From UBA4781 sp963556045 (lineage in GTDB: Bacteria; Chloroflexota; Anaerolineae; Anaerolineales; Anaerolineaceae), in assembly GCA_963556045.3 (NCBI GenBank), contig CAUVYA020000002.1:1426001-1490000 (forward strand): a DNA stretch of 64,000 nucleotides, given 5' to 3'. The notes beneath the pieces were generated by a model. That model worked only from the letters and a program-made list of their open reading frames with translations, ran no database searches and had not been told where the DNA came from. This document shows, in pieces, positions 7,969-15,241 of this stretch. The position numbers and the translations under genes are program-made. The number at the start of each line of letters is the position of its first letter. The stretch's first letter is position 1.

Positions 7969-8244
7969 ATGATAATAGCAACTCTGTGTGGAATGGGATT
8001 CGGCACAAGCATGATGTTGAAATTATTTATTGACGACATTCTCAAAGCGGAGGGAATAAAAGCCGAAACCAATCCCTGGGATCTCGGCTCTTTCAAGGGG
8101 AATAAAGCGGATATCGTGGTCGCCCCTGTTGATATGGAGCCGCATCTCCGCGATTACCCCGCCAAAATCGTTCTGATCAAAAACCTGGTGGATAAAGAAG
8201 AAATAAAAACAAAAATCTTGCAAGCAATCAGAGAGCTCTCATAA
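7969..8244 (+). CDS. PTS system EIIB component, ascorbate (UlaB/SgaB) type
   Basis: 91 aa from the ATG at 7969 after GAGGAAAA; a longer upstream reading would overlap the EIIA gene. The phosphorylated cysteine is C7 in the P-loop-like ATLCGMGFGTSMMLK, the signature of lactose/ascorbate-class EIIB proteins. It receives phosphate from the EIIA and donates it to the sugar entering through the EIIC. The length is normal for a free-standing UlaB. Confidence 0.9.
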   Translation: MIIATLCGMGFGTSMMLKLFIDDILKAEGIKAETNPWDLGSFKGNKADIVVAPVDMEPHLRDYPAKIVLIKNLVDKEEIKTKILQAIRELS

Positions 8245-8317
8245 GAAAGGAGGTTCGCCAATTCGAATTAAATGTTTCCACTCATCATTGGTAAAAAAAT
8301 AATCTTAGGAGGAAGAA

Positions 8318-9634
8318 ATGGCTGTATTTGATACTATTTTATCGCTCATCACCCTTCCCGCGATCGTTCTTGGCTTGATCGCCATGATCGGTTTGCTGCT
8401 CCAGAAGAAAAGTGCTGGAGATGTTTTCAAAGGGACATTAAAAACGATATTGGGTCAATTGATCATTGGAATTGGAATCACGGCGCTTATTAATGGGCTT
8501 TCTCCCATTCAGCAATTCTTTGAGGTTGGGATTCCATCCGGTGGATTTGAAACTTTCGTGACCTATGATGAAGCCGTTGTCGGTGCTGTTCAAAATGCCA
8601 ATCTGATGAACATCGGGGCTGAAATTGCATGGACAATGCTCTTCGGGTATGTCGTTCATATTTTGGTGTCCCGTTTCACCAAATATCGCTATATCTATCT
8701 CACCGGTCACATGATCTGGGTGCATGCTGGCGCATTTGCGGTCCTGTTCCATTCATTTGGTTTTTCAACACCGGTAGTCGTAGCTCTGGCTTCCGTTCTG
8801 GATGGGTTCTATATGACCTTCGCACCGGCACTGGCACAGCCCGTCATGCGCAAGATCACCGGTAGTGATGAGGTAGCATTTGGTCACGGGCAAACCCTTC
8901 TGAACATGCTGGGAGCATGGGTTGGAAACCTGGTGGGGAACCCGGAAGATTCAACCGAAAACGTCAAGATCAAGGAATCCTTTAACTTCCTGCGGGATAT
9001 GTCCGTTTCCATTTCCATCATCATGCTGCTCGTTGCTTTCATAGGTGCTGGACTGGCGATCGGTCAAATTGGAACGGCAGGATTCGCAGAGACCATCAGT
9101 GGTGGACAGAACTGGATCGTATTCACATTGTTGACAGCCTTGAACTTCACAGCAGGTGTACTGGTGCTGTTGCAAGGAGTGCGCATGTTGATCTCCGAGA
9201 TCACTCCCGCATTCAAGGGCATCGCAGAAAAACTTATTCCGGGCGCAAAACCCGCCCTGGACTGTCCGGTTATTTACCCGTACGCTCCTAACGCATTGAT
9301 CTTCGGGTTGATCTCCGGCACCATCGGTCAGGTGGCAGGCATGGTCCTTCTTGCTCTGATCGGCTGGCCTGTCCCTCTCCCCAGCATGATCGCTGCTTTC
9401 TTTGCAAGTGGTTCCGGTGCCATTTTCGGCAACGCCACCGGCGGACGCAAAGGAGCCTGGCTGGGTGGTTTCCTGTGGGGTTTCGTAGGGTGGATCTTGA
9501 TCAGCTTCGCTTACAAGTTCCAGGTGTTTGGAGATCTCTCCGGTCTCGGAGCGTTAGGATTGGGCTTCACGGTACCTGACGCGATCGTACCCGGTATCGT
9601 TATTTGGGGAATTGCCAAGCTGTTCGGTTTATAA
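8318..9634 (+). CDS. PTS system EIIC component, UlaA/SgaT (EIIC-GAT) family
   Basis: 438 aa, strongly hydrophobic with about ten membrane segments. It matches the SgaT/UlaA family: FKGTLKTILGQLIIGIGITAL near the N-terminus, AEIAWTMLFGYVVHILVSRFTKYRYI, FGHGQTLLNMLGAWVG, and a glycine-rich end with ATGGRKGAWLGGFLWG. Known members import and phosphorylate L-ascorbate. Here the neighbours are galactosamine genes and no ascorbate-6-phosphate lactonase (UlaG) is present, so the substrate is more likely GalNAc, galactosamine or a related amino sugar. The ribosome binding site is AGGAGGAAGAA. A strong terminator follows at 9647. Confidence 0.88.
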   Translation: MAVFDTILSLITLPAIVLGLIAMIGLLLQKKSAGDVFKGTLKTILGQLIIGIGITALINGLSPIQQFFEVGIPSGGFETFVTYDEAVVGAVQNANLMNIGAEIAWTMLFGYVVHILVSRFTKYRYIYLTGHMIWVHAGAFAVLFHSFGFSTPVVVALASVLDGFYMTFAPALAQPVMRKITGSDEVAFGHGQTLLNMLGAWVGNLVGNPEDSTENVKIKESFNFLRDMSVSISIIMLLVAFIGAGLAIGQIGTAGFAETISGGQNWIVFTLLTALNFTAGVLVLLQGVRMLISEITPAFKGIAEKLIPGAKPALDCPVIYPYAPNALIFGLISGTIGQVAGMVLLALIGWPVPLPSMIAAFFASGSGAIFGNATGGRKGAWLGGFLWGFVGWILISFAYKFQVFGDLSGLGALGLGFTVPDAIVPGIVIWGIAKLFGL

Positions 9635-9646
9635 GTATCAGTACAA

Positions 9647-9671
9647 GGGGAGGGGAAACCCTCCCCTTTTT
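9647..9671 (+). terminator. Intrinsic terminator after the PTS EIIC gene
   Basis: GGGGAGGG, a GAAA tetraloop and CCCTCCCC form an 8-bp GC stem followed by TTTTT. It ends 9 bp before the next gene's start, so it probably sets the expression ratio between the PTS genes and nagA rather than fully ending the operon. Confidence 0.9.
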
Positions 9672-9679
9672 CAATCATC

Positions 9680-10852
9680 ATGGAAACAAGAATTATCAAC
9701 GCTAGAATTTTTACTCCGGAAGAAATTCTGGAGCATCACGAGATCATTCTCAAAGATGGAAAGATTTTGGATATTGTTCCGTCTGAAAAGGCATCACTCA
9801 GGAGAAAAGATGATCCTGCAGTAATTGATGCTACCGGTTTGATGATCACCCCGGGATTAATTGATATTCACATTCATGGCTGCATGGGTGCTGATAGCAT
9901 GGATAGCAGTCCTGCCGCACTTCAAACCATGAGTACGTTTATGATTCGTCACGGTGTCACTTCTTTTTTTGCAACCACCGTAACAAATCCCAAAAAGAAT
10001 ATCCTTCGCGCCCTGGATGTGATGCATGACTGCAAGAACGAGTTGGATGGCGCTCAAATGGAAGGGGCTCACATAGAAGGTCCGTATATCAATGCTGCCT
10101 ATAAAGGAGCGCAGAATCCGGCATTTCTACGAGAGCCACAGCAGAAAGAGTATGCGGAGTGGATGGAGAAGGATGTGGTTCGCTTGATCACCATCGCTCC
10201 CGAACTGGCAGGTGCCGATGATCTGATGCGCTACTGTATTCGGAGGAATGCTGCAATAGCCATCGGACACAGCAGCGCAACTTTTGACCAGGTCATCCAC
10301 GCAGCCGATCTCGGTGCCAGCCAGGCAACTCATCTCTTCAACGGAATGCCTGGTCTTCATCATCGCGAACCCGGGACAGCCGGTGGCGCCTTATATGATG
10401 AGCGCATATTTACGCAGATCATCAGCGACGGCATCCACCTTCACCCTGCGATTGTTGACATGACCGTTAAAATAAAGGGGATTGAGCGAGTCATTCTGAT
10501 CACAGATGCGATACGCGCAGCGGGATTACCGGATGGCGAGTATGATCTCGGAGGGCAAATGGTCACCGTTGCACAGGGCACAGCCAGAATCGCAAATGGC
10601 AGTTTAGCCGGTAGCACTCTCACTCTAGATCAGGCAATTCGCAATACAATGGAATTCACAGGTCTTCCTTTTGATTCCGTTCTACAAATGGCAAGCAGCA
10701 CTCCTGCCGCAGCCGTGGGAATCTCCGGAACAAAGGGGTCCATTAAAATCGGTTATGATGCAGACTTGACGTTCTTTGACAAGGAATATCAGGTCAGCGC
10801 TACTATGGTGCATGGCGAGTTTAAATTTAAAAAAGAATCTTTTGGAGGTTGA
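9680..10852 (+). CDS. nagA: N-acetylglucosamine/N-acetylgalactosamine-6-phosphate deacetylase (NagA/AgaA family)
   Basis: 390 aa, the normal NagA length. Amidohydrolase features in order: GLIDIHIHGCMGADSMD (metal HxH), the GAHIEGPYINAAYKGAQ metal/substrate loop with its Glu, AIGHSSA with its His, ATHLFNGMPGLHHREPG, SDGIHLHP and the catalytic Asp in LITDAIRAAGLPDG. It removes the acetyl group from the 6-phosphate entering via the PTS, giving an amino-sugar 6-phosphate for the AgaS-like enzyme. The sequence does not separate GlcNAc from GalNAc specificity; the context favours GalNAc. It begins right after a terminator hairpin and has no visible Shine-Dalgarno site. Confidence 0.9.
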   Translation: METRIINARIFTPEEILEHHEIILKDGKILDIVPSEKASLRRKDDPAVIDATGLMITPGLIDIHIHGCMGADSMDSSPAALQTMSTFMIRHGVTSFFATTVTNPKKNILRALDVMHDCKNELDGAQMEGAHIEGPYINAAYKGAQNPAFLREPQQKEYAEWMEKDVVRLITIAPELAGADDLMRYCIRRNAAIAIGHSSATFDQVIHAADLGASQATHLFNGMPGLHHREPGTAGGALYDERIFTQIISDGIHLHPAIVDMTVKIKGIERVILITDAIRAAGLPDGEYDLGGQMVTVAQGTARIANGSLAGSTLTLDQAIRNTMEFTGLPFDSVLQMASSTPAAAVGISGTKGSIKIGYDADLTFFDKEYQVSATMVHGEFKFKKESFGG

Positions 10853-10855
10853 AGG

Positions 10856-11602
10856 ATGTCAACATTGACAAACGAGTATCTGGAAAAAGTCATTGATCTG
10901 ATACAAAAAATCAAGAATGAGGAGGAGAAAGCCATTGATGAAGCAGCCACATTGATGGCAGATGCCGTCGAAAAAGGAAATCGCCTTTTTGGATTTGGCT
11001 GCACGCACTCTTCTCTTCCCATCCAGGATGTTGTATACCGAGCAGGTGGATTGATGCTGATGAATCCCATTTATGCTCCAGGAATTGCGCACCTGGATGT
11101 CCATCCCAACACTATAACATCTGATATTGAAAAAATACCCGGTTATGCAAAAGTTATCCTCGATAACCAGCCAATTCAGGAGGGAGATGTTCTCATCATC
11201 GTTTCGGTATCGGGTCGAAATGCGGTTCCCATCGAGATGGCTCAGCTTGCCAAAGAACGGAACATCAAGGTAATCGGCATCACATCCCTTAAATACACAC
11301 AGGGAGTGAAGTCACGACACGCCTCCGGGAAGAAGATGTATGATTTTGCGGATATCGTTATTGATAATAAAGTGGATAAGGGTGATGCGGTACTTTCAGC
11401 CGAAGGATTGCAAACCAAGTTCACTCCCGCATCAGGAATCACCAGTATTGCTATCATGCACTGTTTAACCACCGCAACGATCGAAAAGCTGCTTGCCCGT
11501 GGAATCACTCCTCCGGTATTCGTCGCCGCTAATGTGGATGGAGGGGCAGAACATAATGCTGAATTGATGAAACAATACCGGGATAGAATATTCTATATCT
11601 GA
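10856..11602 (+). CDS. SIS-domain sugar isomerase-like protein (UPF0309 type)
   Basis: 248 aa, one SIS domain. RLFGFGCTHSSLPIQDVVYRAGG and DVLIIVSVSGRNAVPIEMAQLAKE form the phosphosugar-binding core. The C-terminal half (FADIVIDNKVDKGDAV) matches UPF0309 proteins of Bacillus and relatives. The biochemical role of that family is not settled; a phosphosugar isomerase or a sugar-phosphate-sensing role is likely. GGAGGTTGAAGG precedes the start and the gene lies 3 bp after nagA, so it belongs to the amino-sugar pathway. It is distinct from the two-domain AgaS-like protein at 6457. Confidence 0.8.
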   Translation: MSTLTNEYLEKVIDLIQKIKNEEEKAIDEAATLMADAVEKGNRLFGFGCTHSSLPIQDVVYRAGGLMLMNPIYAPGIAHLDVHPNTITSDIEKIPGYAKVILDNQPIQEGDVLIIVSVSGRNAVPIEMAQLAKERNIKVIGITSLKYTQGVKSRHASGKKMYDFADIVIDNKVDKGDAVLSAEGLQTKFTPASGITSIAIMHCLTTATIEKLLARGITPPVFVAANVDGGAEHNAELMKQYRDRIFYI

Positions 11603-11615
11603 CCTAAAACCATCT

Positions 11616-11650
11616 GGCAGGGATCTTTCTACGATCCCTGCCTGTCTCTT
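11616..11650 (+). terminator. Intrinsic terminator of the amino-sugar operon
   Basis: GGCAGGGATC (11616-11625), loop tttctac, and GATCCCTGCC (11633-11642) form a 10-bp stem followed by the T-rich tgtctctttt. Confidence 0.85.
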
Positions 11651-11687
11651 TTGCCCACATCTTCTGGTTGTTTTCCAAAAATCCTTC

Positions 11688-11716
11688 TTATCATATTAAC
11701 TATTCTCCACTACAAT
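11688..11716 (+). promoter_or_regulatory. Promoter of mobB, probably giving a leaderless mRNA
   Basis: TTATCA (11688-11693), a 17-bp spacer and TACAAT (11711-11716) lie so close to the mobB ATG at 11726 that transcription would begin at or within 1-3 nt of it. No Shine-Dalgarno sequence is present. Confidence 0.5.
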
Positions 11717-11725
11717 ATATCCAAG

Positions 11726-12184
11726 ATGGAATCCCATAAAAATCCTTATATTCTCGGCTTCTACGGACAATCCGGCATCGGCAAAACCTATCTATTGCGC
11801 CAGATCGTAACCCAATTAAAAAGTGAAGGATTCAAGGCAGCAGTGATCAAGATATCGGATAAAGCCATCAGCATTGATACGGAAGGAAAAGATACGTTTC
11901 TGTATGGGGAAGCAGGAGCAGATATGGTCGTTTTCTCTTCAGCCAGCGAAAGCGCCTTTTTGGTCAAGAGGTCCCTGCCCACACAGAGCATTGTGGAGCA
12001 ATTAACCTCGTTTGATACCTATGACTTCATCTTCATTGAAGGCGCCGTAGAAGCGTGGATCCCTAAAATACGGTTGGGAAATATCGCGCCAAGAGAAAAT
12101 ACACTTAAAACTTATGATGGCAACTATGACGAATTGATCTGTACAATTAGGAAACAAAGTCTGAAAGGAGATGCGCATGAATGA
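11726..12184 (+). CDS. mobB: Molybdopterin-guanine dinucleotide biosynthesis adapter protein MobB
   Basis: 152 aa. A P-loop near the N-terminus (ILGFYGQSGIGKTYLLRQI), followed by the MobB pattern: SEGFKAAVIK, the DTEGKDTFLYGEAGADMVVFSS segment and FDTYDFIFIEGAVEAWIPKI. MobB is a GTP-binding helper of MobA in making bis-MGD cofactor for molybdo- and tungstoenzymes. The start at 11726 gives a standard N-terminus; the longer upstream reading overlaps the promoter. No other molybdenum cofactor gene is in the window. It overlaps the following 51-aa gene by 8 bp. Confidence 0.88.
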   Translation: MESHKNPYILGFYGQSGIGKTYLLRQIVTQLKSEGFKAAVIKISDKAISIDTEGKDTFLYGEAGADMVVFSSASESAFLVKRSLPTQSIVEQLTSFDTYDFIFIEGAVEAWIPKIRLGNIAPRENTLKTYDGNYDELICTIRKQSLKGDAHE

Positions 12185-12332
12185 GGTTATTTTAAAGGTT
12201 AACGGAGAGGATATACCCCTGACGGAATTTCCTTCCGAGATGATTGCCCAGACCATCCTGGGAATGTTGAAAGCGCTGCATGGTGTTGACGACGATGTCG
12301 AGGAGATCAGCATTGATATAAAAGTTTCCTGA
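12177..12332 (+). CDS. 51-residue protein translationally coupled to mobB
   Basis: ATG at 12177 overlaps the mobB stop by 8 bp and follows CTGAAAGGAGATGCGC, a good ribosome binding site inside mobB. The product starts MNEVILKVNGEDIPLTEF and ends EEISIDIKVS, acidic with no membrane segment, predicted as a small alpha/beta protein. I do not recognise the family. Coupling to mobB suggests a role in molybdenum cofactor handling or a partner function, but this rests on position only. Confidence 0.7.
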   Translation: MNEVILKVNGEDIPLTEFPSEMIAQTILGMLKALHGVDDDVEEISIDIKVS

Positions 12333-12370
12333 CAACGCCTTTACTGATAAAAACATCAAAAGCAGCACCC

Positions 12371-12409
12371 TTTTCCATCCATATTTTCGGATGAAAAATC
12401 CTCTTTTTT
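12371..12409 (+). terminator. Probable terminator after the mobB operon
   Basis: TTTTCCATCC (12371-12380) pairs imperfectly with GGATGAAAA (12389-12397), one base bulged, followed by CTCTTTTTT at 12402-12409. Confidence 0.6.
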
Positions 12410-12472
12410 AAGCAACTTTTCTTCATCAATTACGTTATATTAATTGTAAGAAATCTAAGAAAGGAGGAAATC

Positions 12473-12643
12473 ATGAAGCTCAATCCACCCACCAAAGTTG
12501 TTTTTTGGCTTTCAACCGTTCTAGCCGCTTTAGGTATTCTTGGTCAATTCATCGCTTTACCATTTGTTGGCGGTTTTGAATTCTGGTTGGTAGCCGCAGG
12601 ATTCGTCCTGCTGTGGCTTGGAAACACCATGAAAGGTTTCTAA
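12473..12643 (+). CDS. Small membrane protein, 56 residues
   Basis: ATG at 12473 is preceded by a near-perfect Shine-Dalgarno (AAAGGAGGAAATC). The product (MKLNPPTKVVFWLSTVLAAL...) has two hydrophobic helices, about residues 9-28 and 34-50, separated by a short loop with FVGGFEF, and ends NTMKGF. It resembles the small two-helix membrane proteins common in Chloroflexota genomes, of unknown function. It stands alone and is closed by the terminator at 12675. Confidence 0.75.
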   Translation: MKLNPPTKVVFWLSTVLAALGILGQFIALPFVGGFEFWLVAAGFVLLWLGNTMKGF

Positions 12644-12674
12644 GCAATTCATTTTGATATTGTTTATTTTTATA

Positions 12675-12717
12675 AAGAAAAAGCCGTCGCTAATGCGACG
12701 GCTTTCTTCTTTTTTTA
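12675..12717. terminator. Bidirectional intrinsic terminator
   Basis: AAGCCGTCGC (12681-12690), loop taat, GCGACGGCTT (12695-12704) with A-rich and T-rich flanks. It serves the small membrane protein on plus and the surface protein at 12726 on minus. Confidence 0.9.
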
Positions 12718-12725
12718 TCGTTTGT

Positions 12726-13748
12726 CTATTTCTGCTTCTTGATTTTTCCGGCGCTTTCCAGCAGCAGGGTCACACCCAGCATGCCGAAGCCTATCTGGCG
12801 CAGCGCGGCTTGTACATGATAAGCCACACCTGTCACAGGAATTAGAACCGTTGGCGTACCGGCAGTCACTGTTGGCGGCTGCGGTGCTGGTGGAGCCGGC
12901 GGTTCAGGCTCGGGGTCGATCGGATCACCGGGATCATATTCACAAGTACCGTTATCTGTGGTTGCCTCTGCATTGTAGTTCAACGCCAGTGGATCTGTGC
13001 AACCGGGAATTTCCTCAGGAGGATACTCACAGGTTCCATTATCAACCGTAGCACTGGGATCATAATTCACAGCCAAAACATCCATGCAACCGGGAATCTC
13101 CTCGGGAGGATACTCACAGGTTCCATTATCAACCGTGGCATCGGGATTGTAATTTGTCGCTAAAGCATCCGTACAGCCGGGGACAGAATTCTCGTCACCT
13201 GCCAGATCCCAAAATTCAATGTGGGATATATCCTTGCGATCGCTACTCTCGCCAAATCTTTGAACCGTGACCGTACCGTCATCCCACCATTTTGCGCAGT
13301 AGGCATCAACAGCCGAGTCACACAATCTAAAGAAAGGCTCATCGTGCGCGATCACAAATTCTGATGTTCCTGCTTTCACAACGATCACCTCAGGACTGCC
13401 GATCACCTTACCGGAATCCGGGTCGATCACATTGGGGTCAGAAGAACCGTCAAAATCAAAGGTTCCACCGTCAGATACATCCACACTAGTCTTTTCACAT
13501 GTTCCCGAAGCGGCACATTCATCGTTATGAAAACCGTTAACGCCTGCATCCGGTAAACCGAGATCAGTTTCAGGATCAACCACTGTTTGATCCACAGGAC
13601 CCGATGATCCGGGTATGGGCGTGGGAGTCGGATCAGCCGCATACACCGCCGAAACCTGACTGAGAGGATTCATTGGTAAGAATCCCGCCACAAGAGTAAT
13701 AACACCGATGATAGCTGTGATACGTTTAACCAATACAAATTTTTTCAT
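12726..13748 (-). CDS. Secreted surface protein with CTDxLAxNYNxxAT repeats and an IPVTG sorting-like C-terminus
   Basis: 340 aa. Residues 1-35 form a signal peptide (KRITAIIGVITLVAGFLPM, cut near VYAADP). A Pro/Thr-rich stretch follows, then a folded region (about 60-195) with paired cysteines. Three copies of a roughly 29-residue unit follow (GCTDALATNYNPDATVDN, GCMDVLAVNYDPSATVDN, GCTDPLALNYNAEATTDN, each ending GTCEY), a module seen in adhesins and other secreted proteins. A proline-rich linker leads to IPVTG at residues 303-307 (12842-12828), a hydrophobic helix and the basic tail KIKKQK. This is the layout of an LPXTG-like sortase substrate. Its 5' leader is the structured RNA at 13782-13879. 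Confidence 0.8.
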   Translation of the reverse strand: MKKFVLVKRITAIIGVITLVAGFLPMNPLSQVSAVYAADPTPTPIPGSSGPVDQTVVDPETDLGLPDAGVNGFHNDECAASGTCEKTSVDVSDGGTFDFDGSSDPNVIDPDSGKVIGSPEVIVVKAGTSEFVIAHDEPFFRLCDSAVDAYCAKWWDDGTVTVQRFGESSDRKDISHIEFWDLAGDENSVPGCTDALATNYNPDATVDNGTCEYPPEEIPGCMDVLAVNYDPSATVDNGTCEYPPEEIPGCTDPLALNYNAEATTDNGTCEYDPGDPIDPEPEPPAPPAPQPPTVTAGTPTVLIPVTGVAYHVQAALRQIGFGMLGVTLLLESAGKIKKQK

Positions 13749-13781
13749 TCTTTCTCCTTGCGGTTTCTCTTAAAAAGAAAA

Positions 13782-13879
13782 AACCGGCATTGTTCTGTTG
13801 ACCGGTTTCGCTATTTGCTCTATGAGACCCTTGCAAGTTCTTTATTTCGTCTTGCTAAGCGACCAGATTGTGGTCTCAT
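13782..13879 (-). promoter_or_regulatory. Structured 5' leader (copy B), riboswitch-like, with terminator
   Basis: Read on the minus strand: ATGAGACC (13879-13872) pairs with GGTCTCAT (13829-13822), an 8-bp closing helix. Inside lies GGTCGCTT (13864-13857) with a small hairpin TCGCTT-agc-AAGaCGA. Eight nt after the helix comes TAGCGAAACCGGTCAA (13813-13798). Its AGCG-aa-ACC could pair with GGTCGCT, while its AAACCGG pairs with CCGGTTT to make a terminator ending in a U-run (13783-13772). A ribosome binding site and the ATG at 13748 follow. The same layout occurs at 31404-31506. Confidence 0.7.
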
Positions 13880-13978
13880 TTCTACGCATTCAGTATTTTT
13901 TTATTGCGGCGATTTTATTTGTACAATTAAGACACTTTTTGTCCGTATTTAGTATTAACAGATTATTAACATCATGAT

Positions 13979-15241
13979 CTACACACGGCTGTGATAATCC
14001 CCCTGCACGATCCATTTATAGGTGGTAAGCGCCTGCAAAGCCATAGGACCACGTGCATGTAGGCGCTGCGTGGATATGGCTACCTCGGCTCCCAGCCCCA
14101 ATTCAGCACCATCGGTAAAACGCGTACTGGCATTCACATATACAACCGAGGAATCCACTTCCTTTAAAAAAAGTTGCTTATTATTTTCATCGGCAGACAG
14201 AATTCCATCGGAATGACCAGTGCTGTGTTCAGCAATGAAGTTGATCGCCGTTTCCGTATCCTCCACAACCTGTACGCCTAAATCTAAAGATAACCACTCA
14301 CGGTCATAATCATCCTGTTCGATAGTTTTCCCAGTATCACAAGGAGTTATTTGTAACTGTTTCATCCATGTCTGTGGTAGATGCACAACAACCTTTTCCC
14401 GGCTCATACGCTCCAGCAGAAGGGGTAAAAAGGCAGGTGAAATTTTTTTATGTACAAGCACTGTATCCAGTGCATTACACACAGTCGGTCGTTGTACTTT
14501 TGCGTTGGTGATCACTTCCAATGCTTTTTGTAAATCCGCACTTTCATCCACAAATAAATGGCAGATGCCGATTCCACCGGTAATAACCGGGATTCGGCTG
14601 TTCTCACGGCAGTAGCGATGTAATGCAGCGCCCCCACGCGGGATCAACATATCCACATATTCATACATCATTAAAAGCTGATCAACCAGTGCTCTATTCG
14701 AATCGTGAATAAACTGCACCGCATCCTGAGGGAAACCTGCCTTCTCAAGCGCAGCATGCACACACGATACCAGCACAGAATTGGTCGCTATTGTTTCTTT
14801 CCCTCCTCTAAGGATAACAGCATTCCCCGAATAGAGGCATAAAGCAGCCACATCAATGGTTACATTCGGTCTGGACTCGTAAATCACTCCTACCACACCC
14901 AGGGGAACTCTTTTCTTGTGTACATTCAAGCCATTTGGCATGATTTGTTGATCAAAAATGGCACCCAGTGGATCAGGAAGTGAAGCTACCTTTTCTATAC
15001 CGGCACCCATAGCCCCAATTCTGGAAGGAGAAAGCTGCAATCTTTCTATCATTGCAGATGATAAACCGTGGGCAAGTGCTTCATTTTGGTCTTTCTCATT
15101 CGCAGATAAAATTTCCTGCTGCCGATCTACAAGTAGGTTAACCAATGCCGCTAACACTTCACGGCGAGATTCTTTTGATGTAGATGAGATAATTCGAGAA
15201 GCCTCTTTTGCCTTCTTACACATTTCAAGAATGTCATTCAT
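13979..15241 (-). CDS. proA: Gamma-glutamyl phosphate reductase ProA
   Basis: 420 aa. An aldehyde-dehydrogenase-fold enzyme that reduces gamma-glutamyl phosphate to glutamate-5-semialdehyde with NADPH in proline synthesis. Visible are KKRVPLGVVGVIYESRPNVT, AVILRGGKE, the catalytic cysteine region QRPTVCNALDT, and the end STQRLHARGPMALQALTTYKW. ATG 15241 is preferred over a TTG two codons upstream; GGAAAGG lies 7 nt before it. It overlaps proB by 8 bp. The two genes convert glutamate to semialdehyde; proC is not in the window. Confidence 0.96.
   Translation of the reverse strand: MNDILEMCKKAKEASRIISSTSKESRREVLAALVNLLVDRQQEILSANEKDQNEALAHGLSSAMIERLQLSPSRIGAMGAGIEKVASLPDPLGAIFDQQIMPNGLNVHKKRVPLGVVGVIYESRPNVTIDVAALCLYSGNAVILRGGKETIATNSVLVSCVHAALEKAGFPQDAVQFIHDSNRALVDQLLMMYEYVDMLIPRGGAALHRYCRENSRIPVITGGIGICHLFVDESADLQKALEVITNAKVQRPTVCNALDTVLVHKKISPAFLPLLLERMSREKVVVHLPQTWMKQLQITPCDTGKTIEQDDYDREWLSLDLGVQVVEDTETAINFIAEHSTGHSDGILSADENNKQLFLKEVDSSVVYVNASTRFTDGAELGLGAEVAISTQRLHARGPMALQALTTYKWIVQGDYHSRV

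Noticed and set aside
13782..13879. Assignment of the leader RNA to the c-di-GMP-I (GEMM) riboswitch
   Set aside because: The motifs I remember for that class, such as GCAAA followed by the tetraloop-receptor helix, are not present; c-di-GMP remains only a contextual guess.
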